From Flammeovirgaceae bacterium SG7u.111 (GTDB lineage: Bacteria > Bacteroidota > Bacteroidia > Cytophagales > Flammeovirgaceae), in contig CP139021.1 in assembly GCA_034044135.1 (NCBI GenBank), forward strand, positions 671,635 through 735,634: DNA of 64,000 nt, given 5' to 3'. Positions 9,097 through 18,318 of the stretch are shown in pieces (the first letter of the stretch is position 1; every line of letters starts with the position of its first letter). The position numbers and the translations under genes are program-made. The notes under the pieces were generated by a model. The model had not been told where the DNA came from. It searched no databases and was given only the letters and a program-made list of their open reading frames with translations.

Positions 9097-10185
9097 TTAG
9101 AGTTTCTTGTTGAGTACCTCGTGGACAAGAATTTTTTCTTTTTTCCCTTTTACCGCTACAGGTTCCCATGTCTTGGTTGCCACCAACTGTTTGGTTTTTT
9201 GCCATACATCATCACTTATCAAGATAGTATTTGGAAATTCCTTCGTAAGCATTTCAATCCTTTTTCCCGTATTTACGGTGTCACCAGTGAACGAATATTC
9301 TATTTTATCTTCAGATCCAAGGTTACCCGCAACCACTTCTCCCGAGTTGATGCCAATTCCCATATCTACATGGCGGGTAAGTAGGTTTTCGTGCGAAGCA
9401 TTGAGCGTTTCGAGTTTTTCCATCATCTCTATGGCACAGATCACCGCATTTTCTTCATTATTAGGGTACGAAACCGGTGCTCCAAAAACGGCAAAAATCT
9501 CATCACCTACAAACTGGTTTACCACACCGTTGTGTCGCTTGATCACCGCCGTCATAATAGAATAGTATGCATTGAGGAAAGAAACCACCTCCTTCGGAGA
9601 CATTTCCTCACTCATACTTGTAAAGCCTCTTATATCACAAAAAAGCACAGTGATTTCCCGCTGCTCGCCCTCAAAAAATGATTCTTCCGTATCGTTCAGT
9701 GCCTTTTGTACAATGGGCTCGGGCACATATTTCATGAACAGTTTAAGCGTCTTTTCTTGTTCTTCAACCTTGCTTTTTAGTTGCATGATCAAGCCTTTGT
9801 TCTTCTGTTGCAATGAGTGGAGCTGGCGTGCATTTTCAATGGTCATTCTCAACTCATTCTCATCCCATGGCTTGGTGATGTATCGAAAAACTTTTCCTTT
9901 GTTTATCGCATCAATAATAGCTTCAACATCGCTAAAGCCTGTGAGTACCATACGAATAGCTTCCGGATACATAGGAAGGGTTTTTTCCAAAAACTGAACC
10001 CCCGTCATTTCAGGCATTCGCTGGTCGCTTATGATCAAGTGTACTTCATGCTCTTTAAGCAGCTCTATTGCTTCAGTGCCGCTCAGGGAGGTTAATATCT
10101 TATATTCTCTCCTAAACGCAGCCTTGAACGAGATCAGGTTTTGTTGTTCGTCATCAACATATAAGATAGTGAAATTCTTGTCCAT
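9097..10185 (-). CDS. Response regulator fused to class III adenylate cyclase
   Basis: An N-terminal REC domain (about residues 1-120) has the phospho-acceptor Asp in IISDQRMPEMTG and the conserved Lys in YITKPWDENEL. A predicted coiled coil at about 125-165 leads to a class III cyclase domain to the C-terminus. Metal-binding Asp residues sit in FCDIRGF and VGDEIFAVFG. A Lys in EDKIEYSF and Asp in TGDTVN fit ATP rather than GTP, and the Asn/Arg pair is in VNTGKRIE. It should make cAMP under control of a sensor kinase, which is not in the window. The ATG at 10185 (MDKNFTILYVDDE) is preferred over one eight codons upstream. Confidence 0.9.
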   Translation of the reverse strand: MDKNFTILYVDDEQQNLISFKAAFRREYKILTSLSGTEAIELLKEHEVHLIISDQRMPEMTGVQFLEKTLPMYPEAIRMVLTGFSDVEAIIDAINKGKVFRYITKPWDENELRMTIENARQLHSLQQKNKGLIMQLKSKVEEQEKTLKLFMKYVPEPIVQKALNDTEESFFEGEQREITVLFCDIRGFTSMSEEMSPKEVVSFLNAYYSIMTAVIKRHNGVVNQFVGDEIFAVFGAPVSYPNNEENAVICAIEMMEKLETLNASHENLLTRHVDMGIGINSGEVVAGNLGSEDKIEYSFTGDTVNTGKRIEMLTKEFPNTILISDDVWQKTKQLVATKTWEPVAVKGKKEKILVHEVLNKKL

Positions 10186-10515
10186 GCCTTTGATGTTTTT
10201 CTCGCCCAATCAGTTATGGGCAAGCAAAATTGCAAGAAAAAATGTTATATGGTTTAAAAACAATGTTCGCCAAAGTGGAAATACAAACCGTTTAGCTATA
10301 AATCATTGGTAATCAAGGTTAAGGTCTCTTGCTTAAAAAGAAGGAGAGCCTCCCAAGGCTGTAAAATAAAGTTTTTTCACGCAAAAAGAAAGAAGTATCT
10401 TTTTAAAGAAATGTGGGAAGTACCAGATACCCATTTCAACTAAAAAATAATCCTAATATCCTGTCCATATAGCTCGTAAAAGGAATATTTCTCTTTTTGC
10501 CCCTTAAAAAAACGA
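10186..10515. other. Gene-free spacer
   Basis: This AT-rich spacer lies between the cyclase gene start and the terminator at 10516. I see no coding frame, no TAnnTTTG box for the cyclase gene, and only a tiny AGCCT/AGGCT hairpin near 10350. It probably carries the cyclase promoter. Confidence 0.4.
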
Positions 10516-10545
10516 CAAAAAAGGCGGCTAAATAAGGCCGCCTTT
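10516..10545 (-). terminator. Terminator of the DUF2807-like lipoprotein gene
   Basis: AAAGGCGGC (10520-10528) pairs with GCCGCCTTT (10537-10545). On the minus strand a T-run follows the stem. It sits 29 bases past the stop codon. Confidence 0.75.
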
Positions 10546-10573
10546 CCATATTGAAAAATGAAGTTGCAATTGA

Positions 10574-11290
10574 TTAATCTACCTTAACAACCTTCCCGCT
10601 TCCGTTGGCATTGATTCTTATTTGAGGGTCACCTTTATAATATACTGACCCACTTCCATTTATATCGACATCTAGGTCTTCTTCTACCCACATTTCGCAA
10701 TCACCCGATCCGTTGATTATAATGCTTGAAGCTTCCGAAGAAAGCGTGAACGCTTTAATATTTCCCGAGCCATTAATTCTAATATCGTTCGTTCCTGTTT
10801 CTCCACCCAAGAAAAGATCGCCAGACCCGTCTATTGAGCAAGAAACCTTTTCGGCTTTAATGGTGGGGAAGGTAAAGTTTCCCGATCCGTTTATTGTAAG
10901 GTTAAGGTCTGATGTTTTTACACTGTCGGCACTGGTAATATTTCCAGAACCGTTGAGGTTAAACCCAAAAATCTCAGGTGAACCAGTTTCTATGTAAATA
11001 CCATCGTGTGTTTTGATATTGTACCCATTTTTTATTCCTATTTTTAGCTCTGAGCCTTTTACTTCTATTTCCATCACATCCAAAATATTGGGTTGAGCAG
11101 TAATTTTAACCAAATAATCGTTCGATTGGCTGTAATACACATCTGCCGACATATCGGAACTGATACTTGAAAAACCCGTTAATCCATAATCTCTTGTGAT
11201 TTTTTCCCCCTCGCCGGTTATATTATTGTGGCAAGAAGCTATTACCATCACTAAGCCAATTAACATTAAAAAGATTGATTTTTTCATCAT
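10574..11290 (-). CDS. DUF2807-type (GIN domain) lipoprotein
   Basis: This 238-residue protein has a lipoprotein signal with lipobox VIASCHN. A beta-helical body is built of repeats with the recurrent motif INGSGN/INGSGD, seven or more times. This Gly-Ser-Asn/Asp ladder is the signature of the putative auto-transporter adhesin, head GIN domain (DUF2807) family of Bacteroidota. Members are surface or periplasmic; the function is unknown and a link to adhesion is only suggested by the family name. The gene stands alone, with its own terminator. Confidence 0.85.
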   Translation of the reverse strand: MMKKSIFLMLIGLVMVIASCHNNITGEGEKITRDYGLTGFSSISSDMSADVYYSQSNDYLVKITAQPNILDVMEIEVKGSELKIGIKNGYNIKTHDGIYIETGSPEIFGFNLNGSGNITSADSVKTSDLNLTINGSGNFTFPTIKAEKVSCSIDGSGDLFLGGETGTNDIRINGSGNIKAFTLSSEASSIIINGSGDCEMWVEEDLDVDINGSGSVYYKGDPQIRINANGSGKVVKVD

Positions 11291-11563
11291 AAACTAATTT
11301 AAATAAAGCTGTACGGATACGATCTTATTCCGCTATTACTCAATTTGACTAACCTTTCTTTGAAACCGCCTTTTGCCTATATGGCAACGAAGATGTGGTT
11401 TACCCTTAAAACAGGCAAAGCTTTTTTTCGAACGGAAAAAATTGGGTGTGAAAAAGTAGTAGAAACTATTGGGGAAAAAAGTAGAAAATAAAAAGTCGCT
11501 TTTAAATAAGAAATTGGATAGGTTTAGCCATTACATTTCTAAGTATTTAAAACTGCTGAAAAT

Positions 11564-12124
11564 TTGAACGCATTCTCCAGACGAAATCTTCAAGGAAAGA
11601 AAGTCTTGTTACTTTTCCTGCTTACCAACTTTGTTTATGCTTTTATGTTGGTAGTGACCATTCCCCAGTTGCTTATTTATTCCAACGGCATACTTATAAT
11701 GGACATGATGCCCACGGGGTATGACCTAGCCCATGTAACTGCACTGCTTGGAAAAATGGGGCAAGAAGGACGAAGCTTTTACCTCTTCCGCCAAATCCCA
11801 ACCGACATGATTTACCCCGGGTTATTCGCCATTTCTTATAGTTTGCTCTTAGGCTATTTCCTCAAAAAAGTAGGGAAGCTGGAAAGTAAGTTGATTTACC
11901 TGTGCTGGCTACCCATTTTGGCAGGCGTTTCCGACTATTTGGAAAACTTCGGTATCATTAATCTCCTCATCAACTTTCCCGACATTTCCTCTGCCGTGGT
12001 TGCGCTTACAAATGTTTTCACTATTCTAAAAAGCGGGTTTTCCACGCTCTATTTTGTGGTGCTAATAGTTGTATTCATAGTGTTTGTGGTAAAAGTTATA
12101 GGTGGAAACTTGAGTAAGAAATAA
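11564..12124 (+). CDS. Four-helix integral membrane protein, unknown function
   Basis: This 186-residue protein has hydrophobic segments at about residues 13-38, 78-100, 105-125 and 150-180, so it is an inner-membrane protein. I recognise no family motif. The frame starts with TTG at 11564, 21 bases after an in-frame stop. The first ATG, at residue 33, would remove part of helix 1, so TTG is preferred. It is four bases from the HD-hydrolase gene and probably co-transcribed with it and the following alpha/beta hydrolase. Confidence 0.65.
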   Translation: MNAFSRRNLQGKKVLLLFLLTNFVYAFMLVVTIPQLLIYSNGILIMDMMPTGYDLAHVTALLGKMGQEGRSFYLFRQIPTDMIYPGLFAISYSLLLGYFLKKVGKLESKLIYLCWLPILAGVSDYLENFGIINLLINFPDISSAVVALTNVFTILKSGFSTLYFVVLIVVFIVFVVKVIGGNLSKK

Positions 12125-12128
12125 TAAG

Positions 12129-12752
12129 ATGAAAGATCTGCAAAATATATGGGAAGAGCTGGCTGCAAAGTATTGTGACGATGTTTTGTTGGTTGAAAAG
12201 CTTTGGAGAGAAATTGAAGTAAATTATTCTTCGGAAAAAAGAGATTACCACAACCTTTCCCACTTGGTTTATATGTTTGGGAAAGCATTAGGATTTGAGA
12301 AGGAAATCGAAGATTTCGATATTCTTGCTTTTTCCATTTTTTACCACGACATCATCTACAAAAATTCAAAGAAAAATAACGAGGGAAAAAGTGCCGAATT
12401 TGCAAAAAACAGACTCGAACTATTAGGCATCCCACCCGAAAAAATTGCAGCTTGCCAAGCCCAAATTATTGCTACAAAAGCACACGAAACTTCCCAAGAT
12501 TCGGACACCAACTGGTTGCTCAATTTCGACTTGGGGATTTTGGGAGAAGATACAGTGGCTTATCAGGCCTACACACAGAACATTCGTAAAGAATACGCTA
12601 TCTACCCCGATTTCCTGTACAAAAAAGGCAGGGCAAAAGTGGTAAAACACTTTTTGGAAATGGAACATATTTTCAAAACCACGCCTTTCCAAAATAAGTA
12701 TGATCAACAAGCGAGAAAGAATTTGGAAACTGAACTAAAAGCATTGATTTAA
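12129..12752 (+). CDS. HD-type predicted metal-dependent phosphohydrolase
   Basis: This is a 207-residue all-helical protein. His residues in RDYHNLSHLVYM and the His-Asp pair in FSIFYHDIIYKN give the HD metal site, with a further Asp in LLNFDLGILG. It matches the COG4339-type family, whose members are often mislabelled as a receptor subunit. The substrate is unknown. It begins four bases after the membrane-protein stop and abuts the next start, so the three genes form an operon. Confidence 0.75.
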   Translation: MKDLQNIWEELAAKYCDDVLLVEKLWREIEVNYSSEKRDYHNLSHLVYMFGKALGFEKEIEDFDILAFSIFYHDIIYKNSKKNNEGKSAEFAKNRLELLGIPPEKIAACQAQIIATKAHETSQDSDTNWLLNFDLGILGEDTVAYQAYTQNIRKEYAIYPDFLYKKGRAKVVKHFLEMEHIFKTTPFQNKYDQQARKNLETELKALI

Positions 12753-13661
12753 ATGAAAAAGAAACTTCTGATTTTTTCAACTCTATGCCTTTTCATAGGA
12801 TTGTTTTTGGCAGATTACCTTGGTCCGAGAGCTATTATCCAAACCCATGGAGGGGTCTATTCCCTCCTCCGACCTAAAAAAAGCAAAGGCTTGCCAAAAG
12901 CAGAAGACTATGGGCTGAAGTCAGAAAAGCTGGAAATACAATCGCAGGATGGCTTAAATTTAAGCACATTGCTCATCCGAACAGATAGCCCAGTGCAGAA
13001 AGGAACGGTGATTTTTGTGCATGGAATTAGAGCCTATAAAGAACGATTTTTCCCCGCTTGTCAATTCCTTTCTGCCCAGGGTTACAATTCAGTACTTATC
13101 GACCTGAGGGCACATGGGGGAAGCGAAGGAGAATTTTGCACCTTTGGTTTTAAAGAAAAAGAAGACATCAAAACCTTGGTCGATTCCCTTACCAAAATTG
13201 ATGGTCTAAGCCGGCATATCGGTATTTGGGGACAATCGCTGGGTGCGGCGGTATCCCTCCAAGCCATGGCTGTCGACCAGCGAATTCGGTTTGGCATCAT
13301 CGAAAGCACCTTCTCCAGTTTCAGGCAAATTGTGTACGATTATGCAGATTATCATTTGGGGTTAAAAGCCCCTTGGCTCTGCGATTACCTCATCTGGCGG
13401 GCAGAATCTATAGGTGATTTTGAGGCTGATAAAACAGTTCCCTCCCTTGCTGCAAAATCAATAACCCAACCAGTACTAGTAGTTCACGGCATCGAAGACC
13501 GACGAATCAGCATTGCGTACGGAAGGCAAAACTTTGAAAATCTAAAAAGCGAGAAAAAAGAGTTCTTGGAAATCCCCAAAGCAGGTCACATGAACGTTTG
13601 GAAAGTAGGAGGGGATGAATACTTTGAAGAGGTGTTGAGGTTTGTGGAACGTGAACTATAA
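12753..13661 (+). CDS. Membrane-anchored alpha/beta hydrolase
   Basis: The 302-residue protein starts with one hydrophobic segment (residues 5-22), either an uncleaved anchor or a signal. The alpha/beta hydrolase domain follows: oxyanion HGIRAYKERF, nucleophile elbow GQSLGAA (Ser), acid in VVHGIEDRRI (Asp), and catalytic His in AGHMNVWK. These match the serine aminopeptidase S33/BAAT-like group. The substrate is not predictable. The start codon immediately follows the HD-hydrolase stop codon, indicating co-transcription. Confidence 0.85.
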   Translation: MKKKLLIFSTLCLFIGLFLADYLGPRAIIQTHGGVYSLLRPKKSKGLPKAEDYGLKSEKLEIQSQDGLNLSTLLIRTDSPVQKGTVIFVHGIRAYKERFFPACQFLSAQGYNSVLIDLRAHGGSEGEFCTFGFKEKEDIKTLVDSLTKIDGLSRHIGIWGQSLGAAVSLQAMAVDQRIRFGIIESTFSSFRQIVYDYADYHLGLKAPWLCDYLIWRAESIGDFEADKTVPSLAAKSITQPVLVVHGIEDRRISIAYGRQNFENLKSEKKEFLEIPKAGHMNVWKVGGDEYFEEVLRFVEREL

Positions 13662-13705
13662 CTAAATCGCTACTTTCATCTTTAGTAGCAATAAGCTGAA
13701 TTTTG

Positions 13706-14425
13706 ATGATGAAAACACGCTTGTTTACATTTTTGTATTTCTCAGTTTTTTTGATCGGATGCGGGCAAAAGAATACATCAGATTTACGAATTGAGTTTAA
13801 GGATCAGTATCAGGAAACAAATTACTATGGTTCTGTTTCTATATTGGAGTTAGAAACAAATGAGCTTGAATTTTATCATTTGGATGGTGGTAAATTGGAA
13901 TTAAATGATGTGAATACAGGTGGCTATGTTTTATGTTATTTCAATGTTTTTAAGGAAAGCGTTATGTATCCTTTAACAGTGAACAGTCATGTGAAGTGCG
14001 AAATTGAAATAGATCTGACTGTAAATTATTTGAGGTCTTATAAACAGAAAGAGTATAAGGTGGATCACCTTGAAGAAGGGGATACACTTCAAATATTTGG
14101 ATTTTCACACTTAATGAGTTTGGAAGATGTAAGTGAAGAAGATGTGATTGAAATATGGAAAGAAGATTCTTCTTTCATCGCATTAGTGCCAATGGTTGAA
14201 AGTAGAATTGACTCTATTGAAAAGAGAAAGAGGAGAGATATTACTCAAAATGTAGATTTGATAAGAGGTTTTGAGCTTCAGTCGAGTGTGATTTCTTCTC
14301 TTAGTGATGGCTGGCATAAGGACACCTTTTATTTAGTTGTTTCCCAAGATTCAGTGATTTTTCATCTGCATACTTATGATTGGGATGCTCTAAGTTATTT
14401 ATGGAGTGAACTGAATAAAGTATAA
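13706..14425 (+). CDS. Lipoprotein of unknown function
   Basis: A protein of about 239 residues with a lipoprotein signal (KTRLFTFLYF, lipobox LIGCGQ). The body is acidic and beta-rich (KLELNDVNTGGYVLCYFNVF) with no motif I recognise. ATG codons at 13706 and 13709 are more likely starts than the TTG at 13703. Its codon use looks more AT-rich than that of the hydrolase genes on either side, which may mean a different origin. No terminator is obvious after it. Confidence 0.6.
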   Translation: MMKTRLFTFLYFSVFLIGCGQKNTSDLRIEFKDQYQETNYYGSVSILELETNELEFYHLDGGKLELNDVNTGGYVLCYFNVFKESVMYPLTVNSHVKCEIEIDLTVNYLRSYKQKEYKVDHLEEGDTLQIFGFSHLMSLEDVSEEDVIEIWKEDSSFIALVPMVESRIDSIEKRKRRDITQNVDLIRGFELQSSVISSLSDGWHKDTFYLVVSQDSVIFHLHTYDWDALSYLWSELNKV

Positions 14426-14504
14426 AGAGTTTGTTGAAAAATGGAAATGTAGTAATATTTTAGAAAATCTTGAAGCAACTAAATTTAGTTACTGATCTTC
14501 ATTA

Positions 14505-14512
14505 TAGTTTTG
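14505..14512 (+). promoter_or_regulatory. Candidate -7 box for the 14533 hydrolase
   Basis: TAGTTTTG matches TAnnTTTG and lies 20 bases before the ATG at 14533. It lies inside the longer TTG-initiated frame, which argues for the ATG start. Confidence 0.35.
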
Positions 14513-14532
14513 TCTTTTATTATTTTCACCCC

Positions 14533-15492
14533 ATGCCCATCATCAACTCAACGGATTATTCCCCACCCATTCCTTTCAGAAACAAGCACCTCAATACGGT
14601 GTATCCAGCCCTTTTTAGGAAGCTAGATCCCTTGCCATTTGAGCGGGAACGGTTCACCACGCCCGATGATGATTTTTTGGACGTGGATTGGTTAAGAGGC
14701 GGAAACCGAAAGTTAGCAATTTTGCTGCATGGCTTGGAAGGAAGTTCCGCATCAAGTTACATATCTGGTTTGTCCCAAGCTCTTTTGGCTCAAGGATGGG
14801 ACATTGCCGTCATGAATTTTAGGAGCTGTAGTGGTGAGGTAAACCTTAAGTTGCGCTCCTACCACAGCGGGGAAACGGAAGATTTAAAGTTCCTTATTTC
14901 CCAAGCACGGGAAAGTGGCATGTACGGCGAACTGGTGCTCGCTGGCTTTAGCTTGGGTGGAAATATAGTGTTGAAATACGTGGGCGAAGAAGCTGAGTTT
15001 TTACCTAAAGAAATAAAAGCTGCGCTGACCTTTTCCGTGCCCTGCGACCTTGCAGGAGGGGAAAAAGCAATTGGGAAATTATATACCAATATGTTTTTGA
15101 AAACACTCATTCCCAAAGCATTGGAGAAAATTGAAACGCACAATGTAGGTTTTGACAGGGAAAGAATCAGAAAAGCAAAAACGATTTGGGAATTTGACAA
15201 CATTTTCACGGGGCCAGTTCACGGTTTTGAAGGAGCAGACGACTATTATCAGCAATCGAGCAGTTTGTTTTACCTAGAAAAAATAAAGGTCCCTACCTTT
15301 CTCTTAAGTGCGATAGACGACCCATTTCTCTCAATTTCTTGCCTTCCTTTCCAAAAAGCTGAGGCGCATAAAAGTTTCTTTTTAATGGCTCCTCGTTTTG
15401 GCGGACATGTAGGTTTCGTACAGTTCAATAAGCAGAAGCTTTACTGGAGCGAGCAGCAAGCATTGAGGTTTTTGGAGGAAAAAATTGGCTAG
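14533..15492 (+). CDS. YheT-like alpha/beta hydrolase
   Basis: A hydrolase of about 319 residues in the COG0429/YheT group. It has the family N-terminus (YSPPIPFRNKHLNTVYPALFR), the oxyanion segment LLHGLEGSSAS, nucleophile elbow GFSLGGN, and a late Asp in SAIDDPFLS with His in FGGHVGF completing the triad. No signal peptide is seen, so it is cytoplasmic. The ATG at 14533 is chosen because it begins the conserved region and follows a -7 box; the frame extends upstream to a TTG at 14470. The physiological substrate is not known. Confidence 0.88.
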   Translation: MPIINSTDYSPPIPFRNKHLNTVYPALFRKLDPLPFERERFTTPDDDFLDVDWLRGGNRKLAILLHGLEGSSASSYISGLSQALLAQGWDIAVMNFRSCSGEVNLKLRSYHSGETEDLKFLISQARESGMYGELVLAGFSLGGNIVLKYVGEEAEFLPKEIKAALTFSVPCDLAGGEKAIGKLYTNMFLKTLIPKALEKIETHNVGFDRERIRKAKTIWEFDNIFTGPVHGFEGADDYYQQSSSLFYLEKIKVPTFLLSAIDDPFLSISCLPFQKAEAHKSFFLMAPRFGGHVGFVQFNKQKLYWSEQQALRFLEEKIG

Positions 15493-15512
15493 GAACTGAA
15501 GGGTGCTTTTAA

Positions 15513-16307
15513 CTATGCTTTGTTGATTATTTCATTGACAAAAACCTCTTGGCCGATAGGATAGGAAGCAGGTCCAAATTGGTTATAGATGGCGACGTCA
15601 GCAGCATCTCGACCATATCCAATTGCTACATATCCCCCTTTTTTTCCAGTTTGGGTTGCGTCAAAAGTATACCACCTATCAGCAATGTAGGCTTCAAACC
15701 ATGCATGAAGATCCATAGGTTCGAGCTTGTGTAAATAGCCTACCACAATGCGCGCAGGAATACTGAGACTTCGGCAGAGAGCTATGCCCAAATGCGAAAG
15801 GTCACGACATACACCCGATTGCTTTTGATGGACTTCTATGGCAGAAATAGGTGTATCGTTAAGCCCTGGTTCGTAACGGATATTGTTGCGGAGCCATGCT
15901 TCAATGGCATCTACTTGATTATAACCTAGCTGGAAACCTGTTGTAATTTCATTTGCTAATTTGCTCAATCTATCCGACTCACAGTATCTGCTAGGAAGCA
16001 GGTAACTAAGTACCGAATCTGGTAAGTCCTTGATATCTACAAAATGACCTCCAAATAATTGGTCGATATAATCGGAGATGTGTACTTCTGCAGATGTGTG
16101 AATGGAAAAAGTGCCTTTGGGTGCAATCAATCGCTGGCAAAGATTGCCATACAGGTCTGTAAATTCGAAGACAGGGACACTTGGCAGAATTTTATATTCC
16201 TCACGAGCGACCCATTGTTGAGCACCGCTTCTAGGCCGTAACATTAATACAAAAGGTGTGGGGACGGTAATTTCGAACGATAACTTACAGCTTGTTTCTA
16301 ACCACAT
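15513..16307 (-). CDS. Transglutaminase-like cysteine protease family protein
   Basis: A protein of about 264 residues. An N-terminal beta region (residues 1-130) precedes a transglutaminase core. The Cys lies in [16 protein letters not shown], the His in DLHAWFEAY, and the Asp in WYTFDAT, a complete triad. Bacterial members act as proteases or peptide hydrolases; no substrate can be assigned. The ATG at 16307 ([10 protein letters not shown]) is preferred over the TTG at 16346, since the extension shows no conservation signal. No export signal is evident. Confidence 0.85.
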   Translation of the reverse strand: MWLETSCKLSFEITVPTPFVLMLRPRSGAQQWVAREEYKILPSVPVFEFTDLYGNLCQRLIAPKGTFSIHTSAEVHISDYIDQLFGGHFVDIKDLPDSVLSYLLPSRYCESDRLSKLANEITTGFQLGYNQVDAIEAWLRNNIRYEPGLNDTPISAIEVHQKQSGVCRDLSHLGIALCRSLSIPARIVVGYLHKLEPMDLHAWFEAYIADRWYTFDATQTGKKGGYVAIGYGRDAADVAIYNQFGPASYPIGQEVFVNEIINKA

Positions 16308-16402
16308 GGGTAAAATCTTTTTTGAGAAAAAGAGATATAAACTCAACTGAAAGTAATATCTGAATAAATGTCCACAAAAAAGGATGTAGGGCTAAAATTC
16401 TT

Positions 16403-16420
16403 AAAATTTAAACATGCTCT
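16403..16420. repeat. Solo copy of the IS5-family terminal repeat
   Basis: These 18 bases are identical to the right terminus of the IS element at 58152-58169. No transposase or second end lies nearby. The end is followed by TAA, compatible with a TNA target site. Confidence 0.5.
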
Positions 16421-16447
16421 AAAATCAAAAGAGTTGTTTCTTCTCGG

Positions 16448-17818
16448 TTAGTACCTGATAATTTTCTCCATTTTCCTGCTACGGATAAACTGGCTTAGAA
16501 TTTTTTTGCTGTCCTTATGTTCGGGGTATTCTGTAATTACTGCTTCTAGTGCTTTTTTTGAATTCACCCCTTCGGAAATATCGATGTAGCCAAAGCCAAT
16601 GTATTTTCCTTTATTTACTTGAACTACAGATCGTTCCATAAGGTCACGCCCTTTGTCTATAATGAACAGGCTGTCATGGCCAAGTTGGAGCCAAGTTATG
16701 GCGCGCATAGCTCTTTGGTTGTATTCTTCTGGTTTCTCTTCTGCGATACAAGCTCCATTACATTCATTTACCGAGTACTGAAAACAAGCTCCTTTTTCAT
16801 TAGATAATCCCGCTTTTTTCGCGCAGAGTGAGAATTTTTTCACCGCACTTTCCACTATCCCAATACCATGCTTTTTTGAGTAGAGCTTGGTGAAAGGCTC
16901 GCCATGTTCGGGCAATATTTCTGAAATATGAAAACGAATGTATCCATCACGGTCTGTATAGTCGTACAAACCCATTTTGAATTTCGACTTTTTTTGCCCC
17001 GAATTATAAATTGGCTGGTACTTTTTGATTTCTTCAGATTCTAGCAAAAGAGCAATCAGCTCGCTGCCTGTTATTTCATAGCTAATATCGAATACCTCTT
17101 TTTTGAGATACTGGGAAAGTTTAGAGCCAGATCCATTGAAGTGGGACATTACCCTTGCCCTTATATTTTTACTTTTCCCCACATACAGCACTTTTCCGTC
17201 CTTATCGTGCATATAGTAGACACCTGTTTGGTCTTCGAGGTTTTCTATTGATTCCTGTGGGATGTTTGCGTGATATTCCTTGCTGTAAGTATCTATTTTC
17301 AGCATGCTTTCCACTATGTCATCGTAGTTGTTTTTGAGAATAAGCTCAAAAATCTTTACGGTGGCAAGCGCGTCGCCTCCCGCCCTATGGCGGCCATTCA
17401 GCTCTATGCCCAGCTCTTTGCTGAGCTTTCCTAGGCTGTATGATTGCATGCCTGGAATTAGCTTTCGGCTAAGGTCTACTGTACAAAGGCTATTTCTATA
17501 AAAATTGTAGCCCAGTGCTTTGAACTCGGCTTTGAGAAAATTATAATCGAAATTGCTGTTGTGGGCCACAAAAGTACAGCCTTCGGTAATTTCTACTATT
17601 TTTTTAGCTACTTCGTGGAAAAGTGGGGCATCTTCTACCATTCGGTTGGTGATGCCCGTGAGCTTGGAAACGAATTTTGGAATGCGGATTTGAGGATTGA
17701 CCAAGGTCACAAATTCGTCAACAATCTGCTTGCCATCGTGTTTGTAAATGGCTATTTCAGTAATTCTATCTTTTGTTGAAACACTTCCAGTACTTTCTAT
17801 ATCAACTATTACATACAT
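16448..17818 (-). CDS. DEDDh exonuclease / GIY-YIG endonuclease fusion
   Basis: A protein of about 456 residues. Residues 1 to about 170 form an epsilon-type 3'-5' exonuclease: Asp/Glu in VIVDIESTGS, then VAHNSNFDYNFL, and His/Asp in GRHRAGGDAL. From about 195 comes a GIY-YIG domain (TGVYYMHDKDGKVLYVG, catalytic Arg in NIRARV), as in UvrC. A Cys cluster follows (CAKKAGL, CFQY, CNGAC). This combination resembles PolC-epsilon/Cho-type repair nucleases, suggesting incision plus trimming at DNA damage; that role is inferred. The ATG at 17818 is used rather than the TTG two codons upstream. Confidence 0.9.
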   Translation of the reverse strand: MYVIVDIESTGSVSTKDRITEIAIYKHDGKQIVDEFVTLVNPQIRIPKFVSKLTGITNRMVEDAPLFHEVAKKIVEITEGCTFVAHNSNFDYNFLKAEFKALGYNFYRNSLCTVDLSRKLIPGMQSYSLGKLSKELGIELNGRHRAGGDALATVKIFELILKNNYDDIVESMLKIDTYSKEYHANIPQESIENLEDQTGVYYMHDKDGKVLYVGKSKNIRARVMSHFNGSGSKLSQYLKKEVFDISYEITGSELIALLLESEEIKKYQPIYNSGQKKSKFKMGLYDYTDRDGYIRFHISEILPEHGEPFTKLYSKKHGIGIVESAVKKFSLCAKKAGLSNEKGACFQYSVNECNGACIAEEKPEEYNQRAMRAITWLQLGHDSLFIIDKGRDLMERSVVQVNKGKYIGFGYIDISEGVNSKKALEAVITEYPEHKDSKKILSQFIRSRKMEKIIRY

Positions 17819-17839
17819 ATTCAACTACTTCGCTCTAAC

Positions 17840-18076
17840 CTAAAAGCTCTCAGGGTCTTTTTTATCAAATAACGACAATTGCTTTAAAAAAGGCCTGATT
17901 TTTTGTTTAGTGGCTTTTTCGTCGCACAAGTGCAAAATGATATCGCCATAAGAAAATTTGACCTGGTATTTTTCATTAAACTTTTCCCTATACGCCTTCA
18001 AAAAGCTTTTTTCCTGCTCGGAAAGGCTAATCGAAAGTTTCTCCGGTCTTTGTTTTTTTTGTTTTTTATCACTCAT
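17840..18076 (-). CDS. Small basic protein of unknown function
   Basis: A 78-residue, Lys-rich protein (MSDKKQKKQRPEKLSISLSE) with a helical middle section and the segment KVKFSYGDIILHLCDEK. The pattern of a basic arm followed by ISLSEQEKSFLKAYREKF recalls ribbon-helix-helix or small helical DNA-binding proteins, but no family can be named. It lies 21 bases upstream of the exonuclease/GIY-YIG gene on the same strand, so it may be co-transcribed with it. The frame and start look sound. Confidence 0.55.
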   Translation of the reverse strand: MSDKKQKKQRPEKLSISLSEQEKSFLKAYREKFNEKYQVKFSYGDIILHLCDEKATKQKIRPFLKQLSLFDKKDPESF

Positions 18077-18318
18077 TTTAACTAAAAAACACTACAAAAA
18101 TCTAGATATTGAAAGGAGCTTTGCATTCTAACGGCAATATCTTAATACTGATACGTAAAGCTGATTACAATCAGCGAACCAAGCCCTACAGCAAAAATAC
18201 AAAATCGGCTATATATACCGCTACAAATTTGAAAAGGAGGGCGTTTATTCTATTTCTCCATCATCTTTGTAACTCTGCCCGAAGGGTTAAGAGACCTTCC
18301 CTTTTTGCGGTTGGGCTG

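Noticed and set aside
9107..9997. Plus-strand frames opposite the cyclase gene
   Set aside because: They overlap a gene with intact REC and cyclase motifs and show no family features.
14477..14490. AACTAAATTTAGTT palindrome upstream of the YheT-like gene
   Set aside because: It is a pure AT-biased 14-mer and probably random, although it lies just before the -7 box.
18160..18175. GCTGATTACAATCAGC palindrome
   Set aside because: Seven-base arms are short and it is not placed near a promoter box; chance is likely in this AT-rich spacer.
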